Below, piece after piece: positions 51,201 to 63,445 of a stretch of DNA of 64,000 bases. Both the position numbers and the translations under genes were made by a program. The DNA is from Vibrio chagasii (lineage in GTDB: Bacteria; Pseudomonadota; Gammaproteobacteria; Enterobacterales; Vibrionaceae): positions 1,032,089 through 1,096,088 of the forward strand of contig NZ_MSCI01000002.1 in the NCBI RefSeq assembly GCF_002954585.1, read 5' to 3'. Positions within the stretch are counted from its first letter, which is position 1. Every line of letters begins with the position of its first letter. The notes under the pieces were generated by a model. It was given only the letters and a program-made list of their open reading frames with translations. It was not told where the DNA came from and did not search any database.

Positions 51201-54200
51201 CATTTCCGTATTGATACCACTCAGTTCAACACGTCTGGTGATTTGAAATCGGATGGCTTGGTAGTTCAGCTTAAAGAAGATCCAGCCAACAGCGGAACCT
51301 ATATTGGCTTCGTTGAAAGTGGGGGTGTTCAAACGGATATCTTTACCATCACTTTTAGTAGTGTAGTGCTAGGCGAATACACCTTCACTTTATTGGAAGA
51401 GCTCGATCATCTTCCTGTACAAGGCAACAACGATCAAGCATTCACTCTGCCAGTGATCGCGGTCGACCAAGACAATACTGATTCTGTGATGAAACCTTTG
51501 ACCGTTACTATCACCGATGATGTGCCTGTCATTACCGACACGACAGTGACCAGCACATTTGTGGTTGATGAAGATGATCTTGGATCTGTGCTTTCTCAAG
51601 CAACAGGTGCATTTGTTACCACAGAAGGTGCTGACCAAGTAGAGGCTTACGAATTGCGTAATATCTCTGCGCTTGAAGCGACATTGACCTCTGGAACTGA
51701 AGCGATTTCTATTACAGAAGTCACTGGTGCTGCGAACACAACGACTTATCAAGGTACGACGACAAGCGGAACTCCTATCTTCACGCTCGCGCTAGCGAAT
51801 GACGGCTCTTATACGTTTACGTTGCTAGGTCCTCTAAACCATCCAACAAGCCCGAATTCCAATACCTTAACGATTCCATTTGATGTCGTTGCGGTTGATG
51901 GTGACGGTGATGACTCTAATCAGTATGTATTGCCGATCGAAGTGCTCGATGATGTGCCAGTGATGAGTGCGCCAACGGGTGAGACGGTGGTTGATGAAGA
52001 TGATCTTACTGGGATTGGTTCGGATCAATCCGAAGATACCATTATTAACGGGCTATTCACGGTTGATGAAGGTGCTGATGGTGTTGTTAAGTACGAATTG
52101 GTCGATGAAAACTTAGTGATTGCAGGCTTAACTTCTGATGGAGAAAGCCTAGAGTGGCTGCCTGTTTCACAAAGCGGTACAACCTTCACTTATGTTGCAC
52201 AGACGGTAACCAGCAATCAGCCTGTGTTTGAAATCATTTTTGATACCTCGAACAACAGCTATCAATTTGAGCTGTTTAAACCACTTAAGCATCCTGATGG
52301 CGCGAATGAAAACACCATAGAGCTTGATTTCTCTGTCGTCGCTGAAGATTTTGACCAAGACAAATCGAACGCGATCGACCTGACTATTACTGTAACTGAT
52401 GATGTTCCATTGGTGACCACTCAATCGATCACGCGAGTTGAGGGTCAAGGCTATGGCAACTCCAAAGTTAACATGTTTGCCAATGCGACGGATGTGGGTG
52501 CAGATGATGCAGCGCTGACTCGCATAGAGGGTATTACCAGCAATGGCGCCGACATCGTGTTCCGCACAGGAAACAATGGGCCATACAGCAGCAGCTTTGA
52601 TTTAAACAGTGGTGTCCAGCAGGTACGAGTGTATGAACAAACCGATGATGGTAGTGGCGGTATCGATACTCGTGAGCTTGGTAGACTGCGCATAAATTCC
52701 AATGGTGAAGTGGAGTTTAGAGCGACCAATTATCTTGATCATGATGGAGACACCATCGACTTCTCAATCAATGTGATTGCGACAGACGGTGATTTGGATA
52801 CATCATCAACGCCTCTGAACATCACGATCACCGATGAAGAGTCATCAGCAGTATCGCTCAAGGTGACTACGTTTGAGGATGCGGGTAGAGACTCGACAAT
52901 CCCTTACGCAACGGGTGATGCTCCAAGCCTAGAGAATATTCAAGATAACCAAAGCGGTTTGCCTGATGCACCAGCACAAATTGCGCTGCAGGTTAACCTG
53001 AAGGACCAAGATAACAGCGAGTCTATCGGCCAACTGACGATTCAAAGTGGTAATCACAGAGGAACGTTCTATTACTTTGATGGCGTGGAATATCACAAGT
53101 TAGTCGCTGAACCAAACGGTGATATCTTGTTTGGTCCGCCTCAAATGCAGCAGAGCTTTGCTCCAAGCACGAACCAGCCATTAGACATCATCGCGACAAT
53201 CGATAACTTGTTCTTTTTTCCAGACCAAAACTACGGTTCAAATGACAATGGTGTACGAATCAACTACGAGCTCGAAATTGATAACAACGGCACGCTTGAT
53301 CAGACAGTAAATTCAAACTTCAGAATTGAGATTGAAGCGGTAGCGGATATTGCCACTTGGGATGATGCGAATAGTACGTATCAATATCAAGTGAATGAAG
53401 ATGAAGACAATGTGACACTTCAGCTGAATGCAGAGTCGCAAGATAACAGTAATACTGAGACGATTACCTATGAGCTAGAAGCAGTTCAAGGTGATGGGAA
53501 GTTTGAGCTGTTGGATCAAAATGGCAATGTTTTAACGCCAGTCAATGGTGTCTACACGATTGCTGCTGCAGATATCAATAGCACCGTGGTTAATCCAATC
53601 GACAACTTCTCTGGACAAATTGAGTTCAAAGCAACGGCAATTACTGAGGAGACGCTCAACCCATACGATGATTCGGCTAACGGCGGGGCAAATGATAAGA
53701 CAACGGCTCGCTCTGTAGAGCAAAACATCATCATTGATGTGACAGCCGATGCGGACCCTGGCTCGTTCAGCGTTAACCGAATTCGTATTAATGAAGACAA
53801 TATTGATGATCCAGACTACCTAGGTCCTCTGGCGAACAAAGATGCCTTCACCTTGGATGAAGTGATCACCATGAATGGCTCGGTGGACACTGATGGCTCC
53901 GAAGAGTTGTTTGTTCGCATCAGCAATATAACCGAAGGTGCGGTGCTCTATTTCCTCGGAACCACTACTCCGGTTCCTACAATTACTATCAACGGTGTCG
54001 ATTATCAGGAAGTGGCCTATTCTGATTTAGCCAATGTAGAGATCGTTCCGGCTAAACACAGCAATGTTGACTTTACGTTTGAGGTGACGGGTGTTGTCAA
54101 AGATACCGCGAACCTTTCTTCTGGGCCTCAGGTCGATGAAGAAATCTTAGGAACTAAAACGGTGAACGTTGAGGTTAAAGGGGTAGCGGACAGCCCTTAC

Positions 54201-57200
54201 GGTGGTACAAACGGTACTGCATGGACGGAAATTACTGATAGTTCGATATTCGGTGTCCAAACTACGATTCAAGAGAGTCAAAATGGTGACAGCTTTGCTG
54301 AGCTTGATTTCACCGTATTGTCAGGTGAGAGAAGACCAGATAGCGGCACTACACCCTTACCCGACGATGGCTCAGAGTCTGTAACGGTTATTCTTTCAGG
54401 CATTCCTGAGGGGGTCGTTCTTGAAGATGGTGATGGAGCAACGATTGATCTAAATTTTGTCGGTTATGCAACTAGTCCAAATGGAAGTCCGGATTTATCT
54501 AAACCTATTTACGAAGCCAATATAACGGAAGCTGGGGTAACTTCAGGTATCCGTATAAGGCCAGTTGACTCATCTACGGAGAACATTAATATTTTGGGTA
54601 AAGTGGTCGTGACTGAGAATGATGGCCATACACTCTCTTTTGATAAGGAAATTCGTATACTTGTAGAGCCTAGGATTGATACCTCAGCAACCTACAATAC
54701 GGTGACTCGTGGGGACGAAGATACGGCGATCAATATTGATTGGCACCCAGAGGGCACTGATTACATTGACGGTGATGAGCATTTCACTTCAATCGTTATC
54801 AGTGGTATTCCAAGTGGTGTTGCAAGTGTGGTTGTAAACGGTGATGTGATTTGGAACTACGATGCTGTAGCCGGAACGCTAACCATCACACCTAAGAGTG
54901 GGCAGACTCCAGAAGCGTTCACCCAGATAGCACTGAACAATAATTTTATTCAGATAATACCGGAACAAGATTCGAGCACCGACTTTGCGCTTAATACGGT
55001 TGTCATGATTGAAGAACGCGATCATGAATATGTTGACGCAACTGACCCAGGTCAGGGTATTGCAACAGCGACAATCACGGGCTCAATTGATGTTCGTGTG
55101 CGACCTGTGGTTGAGCCTGAAGATGCGAGTAACAAACTGGTGGTCGATGAGGTCGCGGGTCTTACGGACTTGAGTACAGTGGTAGCGAATGCTCTAACAG
55201 GTGTTCTTAAATTCACAACCAACAGTGATAATACATCGGTTACGGATGAGTTCGTTATTCGATACCAAGAAACTGATGCTTCGTCTGCTATCGAAGAGGT
55301 TGACCAGCTAGTGATTCAACTGACTAATGTGGACGACTCGGCGTTATCAGATGCTGTCCTCAATCAGTTAGTTGTGATGGGTGCTGCTTATGAAGGCAAT
55401 GGTCGTTGGGTGGTAACCAATGAAGACCTGTTTAGTATTAGTGCACCAAACGGCCTTGCGTTTCCGCCAGTTTCTGGCCTTCCAGGCGTTTTCAATGACA
55501 TCAAGATGACCATCTATAGTACCGTGATTGATCGAGGTGATGGCGCAGAAACTGAGTCATCATCTGCGGTTCAGAGGGAAGGTGAAGTGAACTTGTCATT
55601 CCCAGAAGTGCTTGTTGGCGGGAACGAGGAGGCTGCAGATATTACGATGACACCAGATAGCGTTGTCGATGCTGTAGAAGACACACAGTTAGACTTGGGA
55701 GCTGCTCTAAATAGTCTGATCACATTCTCCGGTGAAGACGCTTCAACAGACCAAGTAACTATCATTATTGATGACTCTGTGACCATCCCGCCAGGAATAA
55801 CTTTCCCAATCAGTTTAGGGGGAGGCAGTGATGTTGACTTCGTAAACGGGAAGTATGTATTTGAATCAACCGTCGTTCAGGGTGTTCCAACGGATTTCTC
55901 TGGCCTGCTACTTAATCTGCCTGCTGACTATTCTGGCGATTTTAGGTTACCAATCACAATAGTAACCAAAGATACACTGTCTGGTGATGAGAAAACCTTG
56001 GTGACCGATGTCGTTATTAAAGTCGCTCCTGACGTTGAAGGTAACCCGGACATTGATGTTACGGTTGTTGGTTCGCTCGATGACTCGTTTAATCCTGTCG
56101 ATACTGATGGTCAACCGGGACAAGACCCGGTGGGTTACGAAGATACTTACATTCAGCTTGATTTCAGCACAACCATTACTGACCAAGTCAGTGGAGTTGA
56201 GGGGGGTGATGAAAAATTCACATCTATTACGCTGACTTTGGATGACACAAGTGTCGGTGCGTTTTACACAAGCGCGGGTGTATCGCTTGGTACATCCGTG
56301 ACCTTCAATGAAGCGGAAATTAATGCCGGCGCCCTAGATAATGTATTGTTCCGTCCTGCTCCTAATTACCCAACGGGGAATGACATCAATCAAGTACAAG
56401 TTAATATCAGTGGAACAATAACCGATACTGCTACCTACAATGACGCCTCGTCTCCAGTCGGAACGGCAACCGATACTGATACGTTCAATACCAGTGTTAG
56501 CTTTGAAGTTGTCCCTGTGGTTGATGATGTGCTTGTAACAGGGCCGGGTAGTGATCCTGATGTCATTGAGATCACGGGCAATGAAGATCAAGCTATTTCT
56601 CTATCGGGAACAGGTCCTGTCTCCATCGCGCTCACTGACCTAGACGGCTCAGAGCAGTTCGTTTCGATTAAGTTCACTGGTGTGCCAGATGGTTTCTTAA
56701 TGAGTGCAGATCCGGGCTCCGCTTATACAGTGAAGAACAATGGTGGTGGTGAGTGGAGTGTTCAACTTCCTCAAGCATCAGGGTTGTCATTTGATTTGAG
56801 CGAGATTTCGATCTTACCGCCTAAAAACTTTAGTGGTACGGCGGAATTTGGCGTTGCTGTCTTTACTCAAGAATCCTTGTTAGGCGTACCTACTGCAGCC
56901 TCGAACTTGCCAAGCTTTAAGCTGCATGTGGTGCCGGTGGGTGATGATGTTGATACCAACCAAACGGATTCTGTTACTGGCAATGAAGGCCAAAACATTG
57001 ATATCGAAATCAACGCGACTATTTTGGATAAAGAGCTATCTGCAACAGGCAGCGGCACGTATACCGAAAATGCGCCAGAGACACTTCGTGTCGAGGTGGC
57101 TGGTGTACCTCAAGATGCCTCTATCTACTATCCAGACGGCACGACTTTGGCGAGCTACGATCCGGTGACACAGATTTGGACGCTGGATATGCCAGCTCAG

Positions 57201-59831
57201 TCACTTGATAAGATCGTATTCAACTCTGGTCAACACAATAGCGATACAGGTAATGCGCTGGGTATTACAGGTCCACTGCAGATCACGGTTCGTTCTGTGG
57301 ATACAGATGCAGACAACACCGAATACCTGGGTACACCAACCAGCTTCGATGTGGATTTAGTGATTGATCCTATCAACGATCAACCAACGTTCGTCAACGT
57401 TACCAACATTGAAACGCAAGAGGACTCAGCTGGTGTAGCGATTAACAACTTCAGCATCTACGACGTAGACGCAAGTTTTGATAACCCCGATGCACCGTAT
57501 ACGCTGACGTTGGAGATTGACCAAACACTGCCAGGAGCGCAGGGTGTATTTGAGTTTACAAGCTTTTCAGATGTGACGTTTGTCTTGCAACCTGACGGTT
57601 CACTGGTCATCACGGGTAAAGAAGCTGACATCAATACGGCATTGGCCAATGGTGCGGTGACCTTCAAGCCGGATCCAGACCAGAACTACCTCAACCAGAG
57701 TGGGTTGGTGACAATCAACGCAACGCTCGATGACGGCGGTAATAATGGTCTTATTGACCCAGCTGATCCGAACACTGCACAGACTAACCAGACGACTTTC
57801 ACGATTAAGGTGACGGAAGTAAACGACGCGCCTATCGCGACAGACGTTGATTTAGGCTCGATTGCTGAAGATGGCCAGATAGTCATTATTGAAGGTGATT
57901 TGATTGCAGCAAGTTCTGACCCTGAAAACCACAACCTCACGGTAACAGGTGTCACTCTGAATCAGGGACAAGGTCAGTTAACGCGCTTTGAAAATTCTGG
58001 TGGTGCTGATAACGCAGCGATTACCGGTCCATTCTGGCTATTTGTCGCTGACAACGATTTTAACGGCGATGTTAAATTCAATTACTCCATTATCGATGAT
58101 GGCACAACCAATGGCGTGGATGATTTTAAAACCGACAGTGCTGAAATTAGCCTTGAAGTCACCGAGGTGAATGATCAGCCAGTCGCGGCGGATATTGACC
58201 TAGGCACCATGCTTGAAGAAGGTCAATTGATCATCAAAGAAGAGGACTTGATAGCGGCGACCACGGACCCAGACAATGACGCCATTACTGTGACCAGTTT
58301 GGTGCTCGATCAAGGTCAGGGCACACTGCAACGCTTCGAAAACGTGGGTGGTGCTGATGATGCTACGATTACGGGCCCATATTGGGTGTTTACCGCAGCG
58401 GATGAATATAACGGCGACGTTAAATTCACTTATAGCGTTGAGGATGACGGCACGACGAATGGCGTTAATGACTTCTTAACAGATACAGCTGAAATCACTG
58501 CCGTTGTGCAAGGTGTGAACGATACTCCTGTTGTTAATGGTGACAGTGTCACCATGCTGATTGATGAAGACGCAGGACAACTGCTTAGTGGTATTAATGT
58601 CAGTGACCCTGATTATGTCGATAGCTTTGCTAATGACTTGATGACAGTAACGCTGACCGTTGATTATGGAACGCTTTCCGTATCACTACCTGCTGGTACT
58701 AGCGTGACCGTTAATGGTGACAATAGTGGTTCGGTGACGTTAGTAGGGACGCTGAGCGATCTGAATGCCTTGATTGACACACCGACCAGCCCGAATGGGG
58801 TTTACCTTGATGCAAGCTTGGCTCCAACCAACAACATCGGCTTAGAAGTCACTGCCAAAGACAGTGGTAATCCTTCTGGTATCGCCATTGAAACTGCACC
58901 TGTTGTTTATAACATTGCGGTGACGCCAGTAGCGAACGCGCCAAGCCTAACGATTGATCCGGCGTCTAACTATGTAAGAAACATCACTGCGAGCCAATCG
59001 GTGAGCAATAGTGGTGTTCCTTTGGTTGGCATTATCGCAGCTCTAACAGACGTTACAGAAGAGCTAACGCTGCACATTAGTGATGTGCCTGCGGGCGCTC
59101 AAATCACCAGTGACGTTGGCTCCGTAACGGATCTCGGTGGTGGGGTATGGATGGCGACCGCTGATGCAATTGAAAGTTTGCAAGTGGTTGGGCTTTCTCA
59201 AACTCCAGGTAGTTACACGCTTAAAGTTGAGGCGGTTTCTGAAGAGCTAGATAACAACGATACAGCCACATCGGCGGCAATCGATCTAAACGTGAACATT
59301 GTGTCAAACGCGGTCGATATTAATTTGGCTGGTGAGACCGATGATGTTCAGTTGTTGGCTGGGGCTAATGCGACAGATCTAACGGCGGGTTCAGGTAATG
59401 ACCGACTTGAAGGCGGAACTGGTGATGACACCCTTATTGGCGGTGATGGTAACGATATGCTTATTGGTGGCGGTGGTTCGGATATCTTGACCGGTGGTGA
59501 TGGTATGGATTCATTTGTCTGGCTGAACATTGAGGATGGTGTCGAAGATACGATCACTGACTTCAACTTAGCCGAAGGTGACCAGATTGACCTACGCGAG
59601 GTATTACCTGAACTGAAAGACGCGAATGTGAATATGGCGACATTGCTTCAGCATGTTGATGCCAAGTTAGAAGGGAATGATGTTGAGTTAACCATCAATC
59701 CTGATGGCTTAGGTACAACAGAGCAAGTGATTGTCGTTGAAGACCTCGCGCCTCAGTTGACGTTAAGCGGCACCATGCCTTCAGATATTCTGGATGCGCT
59801 CGTGCAGCAGAATGTTATTACTCATGGGTAG
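42276..59831 (+). CDS. Giant type I-secreted RTX adhesin with LapA-like retention module
   Basis: 5851 residues, acidic, one cysteine pair near the N-terminus (NCVGC). Residues 1-about 125 form a retention module like that of LapA, ending in TAAG (122-125), the di-alanine cleavage site of LapG-type proteases. A linker and irregular units lead to about nine T1SS-143/DUF5801-type repeats (about 765-3100), then more divergent repeats (to about 3530), a large region of cadherin-like and Ig-like modules (3530-5640), RTX calcium-binding repeats [15 protein letters not shown] (about 5705-5750) and a type I secretion target domain (5750-5851) of the VC_A0849 class. Such proteins are exported by a LapBCE-type ABC transporter, stay anchored in its outer-membrane pore, and mediate surface attachment and biofilm until cyclic-di-GMP falls. 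No transporter or LapD/LapG gene is in the window. Confidence 0.93.
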   Translation: MDIEVSRQTVVVEATSGDVVVVKPDGSARKVSVGDIIRENEIVMTAHDAELLIGLPSGPVEVEGNCVGCVDQDLAWADAPIAGEVNIDLAQAADDSFTDDDLAAIQEAILGGADPTQILEATAAGGALGSANAGFVTIDYNYTETRPSTFFETSGLEEQSVDEDREELRSITLSSGGQSIAETLTEGSISGNTYPQSVTVTDTVVAGSLALDPDSFAPETLSLASLLSELNSDITSSGQPVSFTYDSASNSIIGVQGTDEALRIDIDAVSVGNDIELSLTTTISQPIDHVPSIGGGQVSFTGDQINIAFDIQGQDTAGNQLVTPINAQVTVLDGVDPSVESVSIDNVETSSAAIEGTFSNIGSDNLQSAVFDSSSLAQFDGVLSDNQATVASLSADGSTITLSIQGSSDVILTVSLDTDGTYRFEQLRPIEQVGTDSLSFSLPITVTDFDQDVVTNTINLAISDGDKPVITNVDSIDVDEAGIVGGSQEGTATVSGSGSVASEIFDSDIIDHHELEPAEFNTAGTLISNGEVVLLELVNETNGVRTYEGYVEVNGARITVFDVKIDSPSLGNYEFNLYEELSHQGAEDALLTFALPIYAVDADGDRSALSSGSSTPEAAQILINVKDDVVELVDKVESVTEPTLAGDTVVSYNLFNFEGADGSTIQSFNYDGVDYSLDQSLLPDAPQTFSFTEGVVTISLNGDFSFEVARDIDHSSSETIIKQFSFLAEDGDGDTDTSTLELSITDGQNPVINLIPPVTLSETNLADGSAPSGSAVSATNTINFTAGSDDVANFRIEPTEFNLGGALKSNGFVVDIKEDSANPGTYIGFITDGSNTEIPVFTISFSSTTLGEYTFTLLEALDHADGLVNNDLSFYLPVYAVDSDGDDSVVSQLNVTIGDDVQIMQDGTLDIVEPNLADGTVTTNIIDVMPNQSADGATITQFTYDGQLRTLDQNDTGEQQFSFTEGELFITLQGEVRFEPNRNLDHSLSEDIVKLIEVTSSDFDKDPVTSTVTLTITDGDNPNIDAVPSVSLKEADLADGSSPSGSAVSQTETITFTNQSDDVEKFRLEPSEFNTGGTLKSDGLVIEIREEPAGSGHYIGFTTDTSNVETTVFTLAFSSTTLGEYTFTLIEAIDHTPNQGNNDLTFNLPVYAVDSDGDDSLMSPLAVTITDDIQVMVDGAFTIEEPTVADLAAGTPTTTTVNVLDEEGADGTTITQINYDNGTVFTLDQSNTGEQKFVVAEGSLYVTLQGDVRFEPNRNLDHTSGDIVKSIVVTSSDSDSDVVTSTVTLTITDGDIPTIDNVPSVTLSETNLSDGSTPSGAAVSQTETITFTNQSDDVASFRIEPTEFNVGGALKSNGLVVELKADPTTPGGYIGFVTDGSNVETNVFTISFSSTTLGQYTFTLLEALDHVDGLANNDLSFNLPVYAVDTDGDDSLVSQLNVTIGDDVQILQDGSLNIVEPTVADLAAGTPTTTTVNVFDQEGADGATITQFAYDGGAVLTLDQNNIGEQKFVVAEGSLYITIQGDVRFEPNRNLDHTGGDIVKQIEVTSSDFDKDTVTSTVTLTITDGDIPTIDTVPSVTLSETNLADGSAPGSGAVSQTETITFTNQSDDVTRFRIEPTEFNVGGALKSNGFAVEIKEDLVNPGTYIGFITDGSNTEIPVFTISFSTSNLGEYTFTLLEALDHADGLANNDLSFDLPVYAVDSDGDDSLVSQLNVTIGDDVQIMQDGTLDIVEPNLADGTVTTNTIDVMPNQSADGATFTEFSFGGIVKTLDQSIAGEQQFSFTEGELYITLQGEMRFEPNRNLDHSASEDIVKSIVVTSNDFDNDPVTATVTLTITDGDNPTIDAVPSVALEEADLADGSSPSGSAVSQTETITFTNQSDDVVTFRLEPSEFNTGGTLKSDGLVIEIREEPAGSGNYIGFTTDISNVETTVFTLAFSSTTLGEYTFTLLEAIDHTPIQGNNDLKFNLPMYAVDSDGDDSLMSPLAVTITDDIQVMVDGSLSIEEPTVADLATGTPTTTTVNVLDQEGADGTTITQINYDNGTVFTLDQSNMGEQKFVVAEGSLYITLQGDVRFEPNRDLNHSGGDIVKSIVVSSSDFDSDVVTSTVMLTITDGDLPIINVIPGVSLSEVDLADGSAPIGNPVSTTQVITYTEGSDDVSHFRIDPAQFNTSGALKSNGLDVEIKEQPANSGNYIGFVKDSANVETNVFTINFSTTNLGQYTFTLLEALDHADGLQNNTLNFDVPVIAVDTDGDESAMSPMTVTITDDVQGLQDGSLNIVEPSLDDLVAGTPTTPTIDVMPTQSADGAKVTQFIYDGGTAVTLDPNVSTEQVFTVTDGLLYITIEGEVRFEPNRNLDHSAGDIVRTIVVTTSDFDNDTDTADVTLTIQDGIDPVIDVVPSVNLSEVNLAGGSTPSGSAVSSTQTITYTVGSDDLSHFRIATNEFNLGDVLKSNGLVVQLKEDPASPGDYIGFTDDGAGNVTNVFTIDFDSVNKGQFTFTLIEALDHLDGALNNDLNFNLPVYAVDTDGDDSVKRDVVVTIQDDLQQMQDGTLTITEPNTGTPTTSTVDVLPTPSADGATITQFTYDGGSAITLDQSISGEQEFVFTEGSLFVTLDGDVRFEPNRNLDHSAGDIVKLIEFTSSDFDKDISSSTVTLTIVDGDGPTLNVVPSVSLSESLLADGSTPSGSPVSVTQTITSLASSDDIEKIVVEVGLFNTSGVLKSDGLELSLREEPAGSGDYIAFTTDGSGVEKVIFTLEFDNTNPSEYTFTLLERLDHVDGLGNNDLSFDLSVYAQDTDGDISPSKPLSVTISDDVQLMQSGALSITEPSTGTPTTTTFDVMPAQSADGATITQFTYGSQPEESLVQTNTGEQEFVFTEGSLFITLEGDVRFEPNRNLNHSGGDIVKTITVTSEDKDGDIVTSTVTLTISDGAPPVIDTVPTVALEEANLVDGSSPSLPVSQTETITFTAGSDDVSHFRIDTTQFNTSGDLKSDGLVVQLKEDPANSGTYIGFVESGGVQTDIFTITFSSVVLGEYTFTLLEELDHLPVQGNNDQAFTLPVIAVDQDNTDSVMKPLTVTITDDVPVITDTTVTSTFVVDEDDLGSVLSQATGAFVTTEGADQVEAYELRNISALEATLTSGTEAISITEVTGAANTTTYQGTTTSGTPIFTLALANDGSYTFTLLGPLNHPTSPNSNTLTIPFDVVAVDGDGDDSNQYVLPIEVLDDVPVMSAPTGETVVDEDDLTGIGSDQSEDTIINGLFTVDEGADGVVKYELVDENLVIAGLTSDGESLEWLPVSQSGTTFTYVAQTVTSNQPVFEIIFDTSNNSYQFELFKPLKHPDGANENTIELDFSVVAEDFDQDKSNAIDLTITVTDDVPLVTTQSITRVEGQGYGNSKVNMFANATDVGADDAALTRIEGITSNGADIVFRTGNNGPYSSSFDLNSGVQQVRVYEQTDDGSGGIDTRELGRLRINSNGEVEFRATNYLDHDGDTIDFSINVIATDGDLDTSSTPLNITITDEESSAVSLKVTTFEDAGRDSTIPYATGDAPSLENIQDNQSGLPDAPAQIALQVNLKDQDNSESIGQLTIQSGNHRGTFYYFDGVEYHKLVAEPNGDILFGPPQMQQSFAPSTNQPLDIIATIDNLFFFPDQNYGSNDNGVRINYELEIDNNGTLDQTVNSNFRIEIEAVADIATWDDANSTYQYQVNEDEDNVTLQLNAESQDNSNTETITYELEAVQGDGKFELLDQNGNVLTPVNGVYTIAAADINSTVVNPIDNFSGQIEFKATAITEETLNPYDDSANGGANDKTTARSVEQNIIIDVTADADPGSFSVNRIRINEDNIDDPDYLGPLANKDAFTLDEVITMNGSVDTDGSEELFVRISNITEGAVLYFLGTTTPVPTITINGVDYQEVAYSDLANVEIVPAKHSNVDFTFEVTGVVKDTANLSSGPQVDEEILGTKTVNVEVKGVADSPYGGTNGTAWTEITDSSIFGVQTTIQESQNGDSFAELDFTVLSGERRPDSGTTPLPDDGSESVTVILSGIPEGVVLEDGDGATIDLNFVGYATSPNGSPDLSKPIYEANITEAGVTSGIRIRPVDSSTENINILGKVVVTENDGHTLSFDKEIRILVEPRIDTSATYNTVTRGDEDTAINIDWHPEGTDYIDGDEHFTSIVISGIPSGVASVVVNGDVIWNYDAVAGTLTITPKSGQTPEAFTQIALNNNFIQIIPEQDSSTDFALNTVVMIEERDHEYVDATDPGQGIATATITGSIDVRVRPVVEPEDASNKLVVDEVAGLTDLSTVVANALTGVLKFTTNSDNTSVTDEFVIRYQETDASSAIEEVDQLVIQLTNVDDSALSDAVLNQLVVMGAAYEGNGRWVVTNEDLFSISAPNGLAFPPVSGLPGVFNDIKMTIYSTVIDRGDGAETESSSAVQREGEVNLSFPEVLVGGNEEAADITMTPDSVVDAVEDTQLDLGAALNSLITFSGEDASTDQVTIIIDDSVTIPPGITFPISLGGGSDVDFVNGKYVFESTVVQGVPTDFSGLLLNLPADYSGDFRLPITIVTKDTLSGDEKTLVTDVVIKVAPDVEGNPDIDVTVVGSLDDSFNPVDTDGQPGQDPVGYEDTYIQLDFSTTITDQVSGVEGGDEKFTSITLTLDDTSVGAFYTSAGVSLGTSVTFNEAEINAGALDNVLFRPAPNYPTGNDINQVQVNISGTITDTATYNDASSPVGTATDTDTFNTSVSFEVVPVVDDVLVTGPGSDPDVIEITGNEDQAISLSGTGPVSIALTDLDGSEQFVSIKFTGVPDGFLMSADPGSAYTVKNNGGGEWSVQLPQASGLSFDLSEISILPPKNFSGTAEFGVAVFTQESLLGVPTAASNLPSFKLHVVPVGDDVDTNQTDSVTGNEGQNIDIEINATILDKELSATGSGTYTENAPETLRVEVAGVPQDASIYYPDGTTLASYDPVTQIWTLDMPAQSLDKIVFNSGQHNSDTGNALGITGPLQITVRSVDTDADNTEYLGTPTSFDVDLVIDPINDQPTFVNVTNIETQEDSAGVAINNFSIYDVDASFDNPDAPYTLTLEIDQTLPGAQGVFEFTSFSDVTFVLQPDGSLVITGKEADINTALANGAVTFKPDPDQNYLNQSGLVTINATLDDGGNNGLIDPADPNTAQTNQTTFTIKVTEVNDAPIATDVDLGSIAEDGQIVIIEGDLIAASSDPENHNLTVTGVTLNQGQGQLTRFENSGGADNAAITGPFWLFVADNDFNGDVKFNYSIIDDGTTNGVDDFKTDSAEISLEVTEVNDQPVAADIDLGTMLEEGQLIIKEEDLIAATTDPDNDAITVTSLVLDQGQGTLQRFENVGGADDATITGPYWVFTAADEYNGDVKFTYSVEDDGTTNGVNDFLTDTAEITAVVQGVNDTPVVNGDSVTMLIDEDAGQLLSGINVSDPDYVDSFANDLMTVTLTVDYGTLSVSLPAGTSVTVNGDNSGSVTLVGTLSDLNALIDTPTSPNGVYLDASLAPTNNIGLEVTAKDSGNPSGIAIETAPVVYNIAVTPVANAPSLTIDPASNYVRNITASQSVSNSGVPLVGIIAALTDVTEELTLHISDVPAGAQITSDVGSVTDLGGGVWMATADAIESLQVVGLSQTPGSYTLKVEAVSEELDNNDTATSAAIDLNVNIVSNAVDINLAGETDDVQLLAGANATDLTAGSGNDRLEGGTGDDTLIGGDGNDMLIGGGGSDILTGGDGMDSFVWLNIEDGVEDTITDFNLAEGDQIDLREVLPELKDANVNMATLLQHVDAKLEGNDVELTINPDGLGTTEQVIVVEDLAPQLTLSGTMPSDILDALVQQNVITHG
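44560..51940 (+). repeat. About nine tandem ~820-bp coding repeats in the adhesin
   Basis: The motif ADGS.PSG.AVS recurs at 44571, 45388, 46213, 47040, 47856, 48681, 49507, 50316 and 51126, steps of 809-827 bases. Each unit encodes about 273 residues of the T1SS-143 type ([38 protein letters not shown]). Units 1-2 match 4-5 better than their neighbours, giving a period near 2468 bases. Confidence 0.85.
59389..59520 (+). repeat. RTX calcium-binding nonapeptide repeats
   Basis: About five copies of the GG.G.D.L-type nonapeptide, starting [10 protein letters not shown] and running to GGDGMDSF. They fold on Ca2+ after export. Confidence 0.85.
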
Positions 59832-59877
59832 TTTTTCGCTCTGACAAGCTCGATAGTCAGAGCGGATTAAAATAATG

Positions 59878-59908
59878 AAATAGGCCAGCAATGCTGGCCT
59901 ATTTTTTA
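59878..59908. terminator. Bidirectional terminator between the adhesin and the binding-protein gene
   Basis: Nearly perfect palindrome AAATAGGCCAGCA / TGCTGGCCTATTT (13-bp arms) with T tails on both strands. Confidence 0.9.
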
Positions 59909-59910
59909 TC

Positions 59911-59934
59911 TAGAAGACTAGAAGACTAGAAGAC
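59911..59934. repeat. Three tandem copies of TAGAAGAC
   Basis: Exact 8-base repeats at 59911, 59919 and 59927, directly at the 3' end of the following minus-strand gene. Probably slippage; no function seen. Confidence 0.8.
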
Positions 59935-60683
59935 TATTTAAGTGAGTTGTGAATCAGGAACTCTTCTTCAACGCCTTTCAGTTTCATCTCATCCATAATG
60001 AAATTCACAGTGTTCAACAAACGTTGCTCACCTTTAGGAATCAGATAACCGAACTGGCTGTGGGTAAACGGTGTTTCACAGCGAGCCGCTTCAAAGCGCT
60101 CGTCGGTCACCAGGTAGAATAGGCCTTCCGGGTTTTCGGTTACCATCACATCAACTTTGCCTTCCGCAACGGCTTGCGGTACATCTAAGTTGTTCTCGTA
60201 GCGTGTGAAGCTTGCGTTTGCAAACATCTCGTTAGTGCCACCGATGTTTACGCCAACACGTACCGAAGATAGGTTTACTTTCTCAATGCTGTTGTACTGT
60301 TCTGTCTTGCCTTTAGCGACCAAGAAACACTTACCAAAGGTCATTTAGCCTTGAGTTTGCTCTGCACTCAGTTGGCGCTGAATTTTGCGCGTGATACCAC
60401 CCATCTCAATATCATATTTATCGTTATCAAGATCCGTAATGAGATCTTTCCATGTGGTGCGAACGATCTGTAACTCTACGCCTAATTGCTCTGCAATGTG
60501 CTGTGCGACATCGATGTCATAGCCTGAGTAGCTTTTACCATCGAAGTAAGAAAATGGCTTGTAGTCGCCCGTAGTACCGACACGTAGCGTGCCTGATTTT
60601 TGAATGTTTTCGAGTTGGTCAGCTTGTGCTGCTCCCGATAGTGCAAGTGCCATAGAAGCAAGCAATAGTGATGTTTTTGTCAT
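59934..60683 (-). pseudogene. Periplasmic substrate-binding protein / cyclohexadienyl dehydratase-like, interrupted by one nonsense codon
   Basis: Read from the ATG at 60683, a signal peptide (MTKTSLLLASMALALSGAAQA) is followed by SGTLRVGTTGDYKPFSYFDG and further segments of a PBP type 2 fold. At 60345-60347 an in-frame TAA follows ...SAEQTQG, and the same frame resumes at once with MTFGKCFLVAKGK up to the stop at 59934. Related proteins have a Tyr at this place, so TAT or TAC has become TAA. The whole is about 249 residues, the family's usual length. The pattern TTGDYKPF and GGTNEMFA resembles the secreted cyclohexadienyl dehydratase PheC as well as polar amino-acid binding proteins. The second half could be expressed from its own ATG but would be half a domain. 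Confidence 0.85.
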
Positions 60684-60858
60684 TGTAATTATCTGTTGTG
60701 TTTGTAGTAGCAATCAAAGTAACAGAAACAATCTGAGAAAGAGATCAAACCATTAAAAATGGTAGAAATAGGATTAAATTTAAGTGAGTTTTTTGTGATG
60801 AGTCATCCGTAAATGTGTTGTTTTGCCAGTTTAGAAACTGATTTAAAATTTAAATAAA

Positions 60859-60880
60859 AAGCCCCACAACTGAAGGGCTT
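60859..60880 (-). terminator. Terminator after eda
   Basis: On the minus strand AAGCCC / GGGCTT followed by TTTATTT, 21 bases past the stop. Confidence 0.7.
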
Positions 60881-60900
60881 AACATAAAGGCCAAAACTGA

Positions 60901-61527
60901 CTAATCGTTAACGTGATCCACAGCATCTCGCACTAGTTTACCAAGCTCGTCCCACTTACCTTCGTCGATAAGGTTAGTTGGTACCATCCAAGTACCGCCA
61001 CATGCTAATACAGAAGGAATAGAAAGGTATGCGTCTACATTTTTCAAGCTGACACCGCCAGTAGGCATGAACTTAACCGGATACACGGCCGTTAAGGCTT
61101 TGAGCATTGCTGTGCCACCTGAAGGCTCAGCCGGGAAAAATTTCAGCGTGCGAAGACCCATTTCCATTGCTTGTTCAACAAGGCTTGGATTGTTCACTCC
61201 CGGCACGATTGCAATCCCCTTGTCGATACAGTATTGCACGGTACGAGGGTTGAAACCTGGGCTAACAATGAAATCAACCCCCGCATTGATTGATGCGTCT
61301 ACTTGCTCTGTAGTCAGTACAGTACCCGCGCCGATCAACATGTCCGGATACGTTTTACGCATGATAGAAATCGCTTCGATGGCACATTCTGTTCGTAGCG
61401 TGATCTCCGCACATGGCATTCCGTTTTCAACTAGTGCCTTGCCTAAAGGGATGGCATCTTCAGCGCGGTTGATGGCGATTACAGGGATTACTTTCAGGTT
61501 TGCTAACTGTGCATTCAAGGTTGTCAT
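60901..61527 (-). CDS. eda: 2-keto-3-deoxy-6-phosphogluconate (KDPG/KHG) aldolase
   Basis: Cleaves KDPG to pyruvate and glyceraldehyde 3-phosphate in the Entner-Doudoroff pathway and in the breakdown of uronic acids and alginate. 208 residues, class I aldolase. The Schiff-base Lys129 in TLKFFPAE and general-base Glu41 in AEITLRT correspond to E. coli Lys133 and Glu45; VSPGFNP and MPTGGV phosphate-binding loops are present. No kdgK or other uronate gene lies next to it. Confidence 0.95.
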   Translation of the reverse strand: MTTLNAQLANLKVIPVIAINRAEDAIPLGKALVENGMPCAEITLRTECAIEAISIMRKTYPDMLIGAGTVLTTEQVDASINAGVDFIVSPGFNPRTVQYCIDKGIAIVPGVNNPSLVEQAMEMGLRTLKFFPAEPSGGTAMLKALTAVYPVKFMPTGGVSLKNVDAYLSIPSVLACGGTWMVPTNLIDEGKWDELGKLVRDAVDHVND

Positions 61528-61837
61528 AAATTAGTTCCCACTATAGCGGTGGGTTTGCTTCAGGCTAAGCAAACCCCTGATTATTAAACAAAGTACTTAA
61601 TTATAAGAGTAGGTCAGGCAATGCTTCTAGGAGAGTGCGCTGTCTTGCATGGTAAGTCACGTTTTATAATTTGAGCGAAGTTCTGATATTTGGTGTTAGT
61701 AGATAAAACGTGAAAGTATTAAATAGGAAGGCAATACGAGCATTCAAAAGTTAGTAAACGAATGCTCGTTGGTTTCAGGTTAAGTTGTATACGCTAACGC
61801 GGTGAGCGTTGTTATATCCTCTCAACAATGACAGGAA
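61528..61837 (-). other. Region upstream of eda, with a stable leader hairpin
   Basis: About 310 bases with no gene. A perfect 10-bp stem GGGTTTGCTT / AAGCAAACCC (61551-61576, 6-nt loop) lies 23 bases before the eda start, so it would be in the 5' leader. It may modulate eda translation or stability. No terminator for the following gene is obvious. Confidence 0.5.
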
Positions 61838-62449
61838 TTAGCTTTGTGTAGGCATCCAAACTTGTTTCGATATGACCTGGTGATCTTTAAAGGTCACTTC
61901 TTCTACTTTATCCCCGTTGAGGTTCCAGCGGGTCAATTTGCCGTTGGCGATTTCGCCATCATCGAATTTTGCTTCTGTCGCTTTATTGCCATTCGTGTAG
62001 TAGTCGGTCACCAAGCCATCTTTTAGCCCTTCACTGTACTCTGCAGTTAGGCTCTTTTCGCCATTTGGATACCATCGAGTTGCGACGCCCGAAAGTTCGT
62101 TGTCTTTGTAGTTTAGCTCGGCTTTTTTCTGCCCATTCGGATACCAAGTTTCTGCTATACCTTGCAATTGACCTTTGACGTAATTCACTTTGGAAGCGAT
62201 CTGTCCATTTGGATACCAATTGGTTTCTAACCCAAGCTCCAGACCATCGGCAAACTGGGCTTGAGTAGCGATCTGACCGTTATCGAACTTTTCTTCAAAT
62301 TGACCGGTAAAGGGCTTTGAGTGGTTTACTTGATAAGCCACGCCTTTACGCATCTGTAAATAGTCTACAGCATCTTCACGTGGAGTCGCTGCGTAACTCA
62401 TTGAGGACATCGTACTAAGAGCAATCAATATTGGGATGTATTTCTTCAT
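61838..62449 (-). CDS. Secreted YwqK/MORN_2-repeat protein
   Basis: 203 residues with a signal peptide (MKKYIPILIALSTMSSMSYA). Residues about 50-195 are about six repeats of the type W-Y-P-N-G-Q with K or E at set positions (NWYPNGQIAS, TWYPNGQKKA, RWYPNGEKSL), the MORN_2 motif of YwqK-like proteins. Databases often label such proteins 'toxin-antitoxin YwqK family antitoxin'; here no toxin partner is adjacent, and with a signal peptide an intracellular antitoxin role is doubtful. It is likely periplasmic or outer surface. Confidence 0.85.
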   Translation of the reverse strand: MKKYIPILIALSTMSSMSYAATPREDAVDYLQMRKGVAYQVNHSKPFTGQFEEKFDNGQIATQAQFADGLELGLETNWYPNGQIASKVNYVKGQLQGIAETWYPNGQKKAELNYKDNELSGVATRWYPNGEKSLTAEYSEGLKDGLVTDYYTNGNKATEAKFDDGEIANGKLTRWNLNGDKVEEVTFKDHQVISKQVWMPTQS

Positions 62450-62698
62450 AATGACACCTTTTTATTGGACGGGAGGAAAGTGTAACCAATGTGTTAACAG
62501 CATTTCACTTCTCGTAACTACTGTCAGTATCTATTACTGGGTTTCAAGTTTTCATTATTGAAGGCAACGGGAACGGAACTTTTTGAAGTGAATTTTGACA
62601 TAGGGGCTCGTCTGAAACTGATCCAGTTCACCTACGGAGTTACGAAGAGGTTCCGGACAGATGGTAGATGCAGACAGGACGCAAGGTTGAGCTTTGCA

Positions 62699-63193
62699 CT
62701 ATGATTTGTATTTATGCAGAAGATCCCAAGGGATGTGACATAAGTGATGATCTTCAGGGAAGTGACTCAAATGATGTTGGTGAATATCGTCGCTGGCAAC
62801 ATAGTGGGTCAATGGCAACACCTCTACGGCGATGCGCTCGGCGTCTTCACGTGATGCGATATAGTGTTTTGCTTCAGTTAAGTGTTTGGCTTCAGTGCTG
62901 TACACGCCAGTGCGATACTTTTCGCCTACATCAACACCTTGTTTATTGACGCTGTAAGGATCAATGATCTCAAAAAGGTGGCCCACTAGCGCCGTTACTG
63001 AGGTGAGGTGTGGGTCAAATTCAATTTGTACACACTCTGCGTAGCCATCGTATTCGCTTGGTTTGCTTTGGTTATCCTTTTTTTGAGAACGTCCATTAGC
63101 ACGACCTGCTTCTGTGCTTATTACTCCGGGCACATACTTAATGAACTCTTGTACGCCCCACAAGCAACCACCCGCTAAATAAATTTGTTCCAT
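62699..63193 (-). CDS. msrA: Peptide methionine sulfoxide reductase MsrA, short form
   Basis: Reduces methionine-S-sulfoxide in proteins. 164 residues, shorter than E. coli MsrA (212) but normal for the compact form. Cys10 in AGGCLWG is the catalytic residue; most members have GCFW, so Leu in place of Phe is a small deviation. The YDGYAECVQIEFDP and QGVDVGEKYRTGVY blocks are conserved. There is no other Cys arrangement near the C-terminus of the usual resolving kind (Cys near HHLCHIPW may serve). Confidence 0.88.
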   Translation of the reverse strand: MEQIYLAGGCLWGVQEFIKYVPGVISTEAGRANGRSQKKDNQSKPSEYDGYAECVQIEFDPHLTSVTALVGHLFEIIDPYSVNKQGVDVGEKYRTGVYSTEAKHLTEAKHYIASREDAERIAVEVLPLTHYVASDDIHQHHLSHFPEDHHLCHIPWDLLHKYKS

Positions 63194-63445
63194 ACTTCTT
63201 TTTGAGCTCTCTGAGTTTTTGTTCGATGGTTTTGATTTATAGCTTAAACCGTAACAGTAGATTGGAGCCTATATCAATACGCGATAGACGTGTATGTACT
63301 AAAATAAGCTCATAAAAACAAACGCCTAAGCATTGCAAATCGTCGTAGATGAACAAATGTAAGTTGAATGCGATATCAAGATTATATAGGTCATCGCTAC
63401 TTGTCACCAACCCGAACCTCAACATCAGTGAGAGTTAACCGAATC

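Noticed and set aside
44560..51940. Regular repeats that might suggest a CRISPR array or satellite
   Set aside because: Period about 820 bases, entirely in one coding frame, with amino-acid level conservation; no 25-40 bp repeat with unique spacers.
43500..59600. Many open frames on the minus strand inside the adhesin gene
   Set aside because: They follow the repeat period, have no ribosome sites, and are explained by the codon bias of the plus-strand gene.
60342..60350. Programmed stop-codon readthrough in the binding-protein gene
   Set aside because: TAA is the least leaky stop and there is no visible recoding structure; a nonsense mutation is simpler.
61838..62449. Toxin-antitoxin pair implied by the YwqK label
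   Set aside because: The protein has a signal peptide and no partner gene is adjacent; the label comes from family naming.
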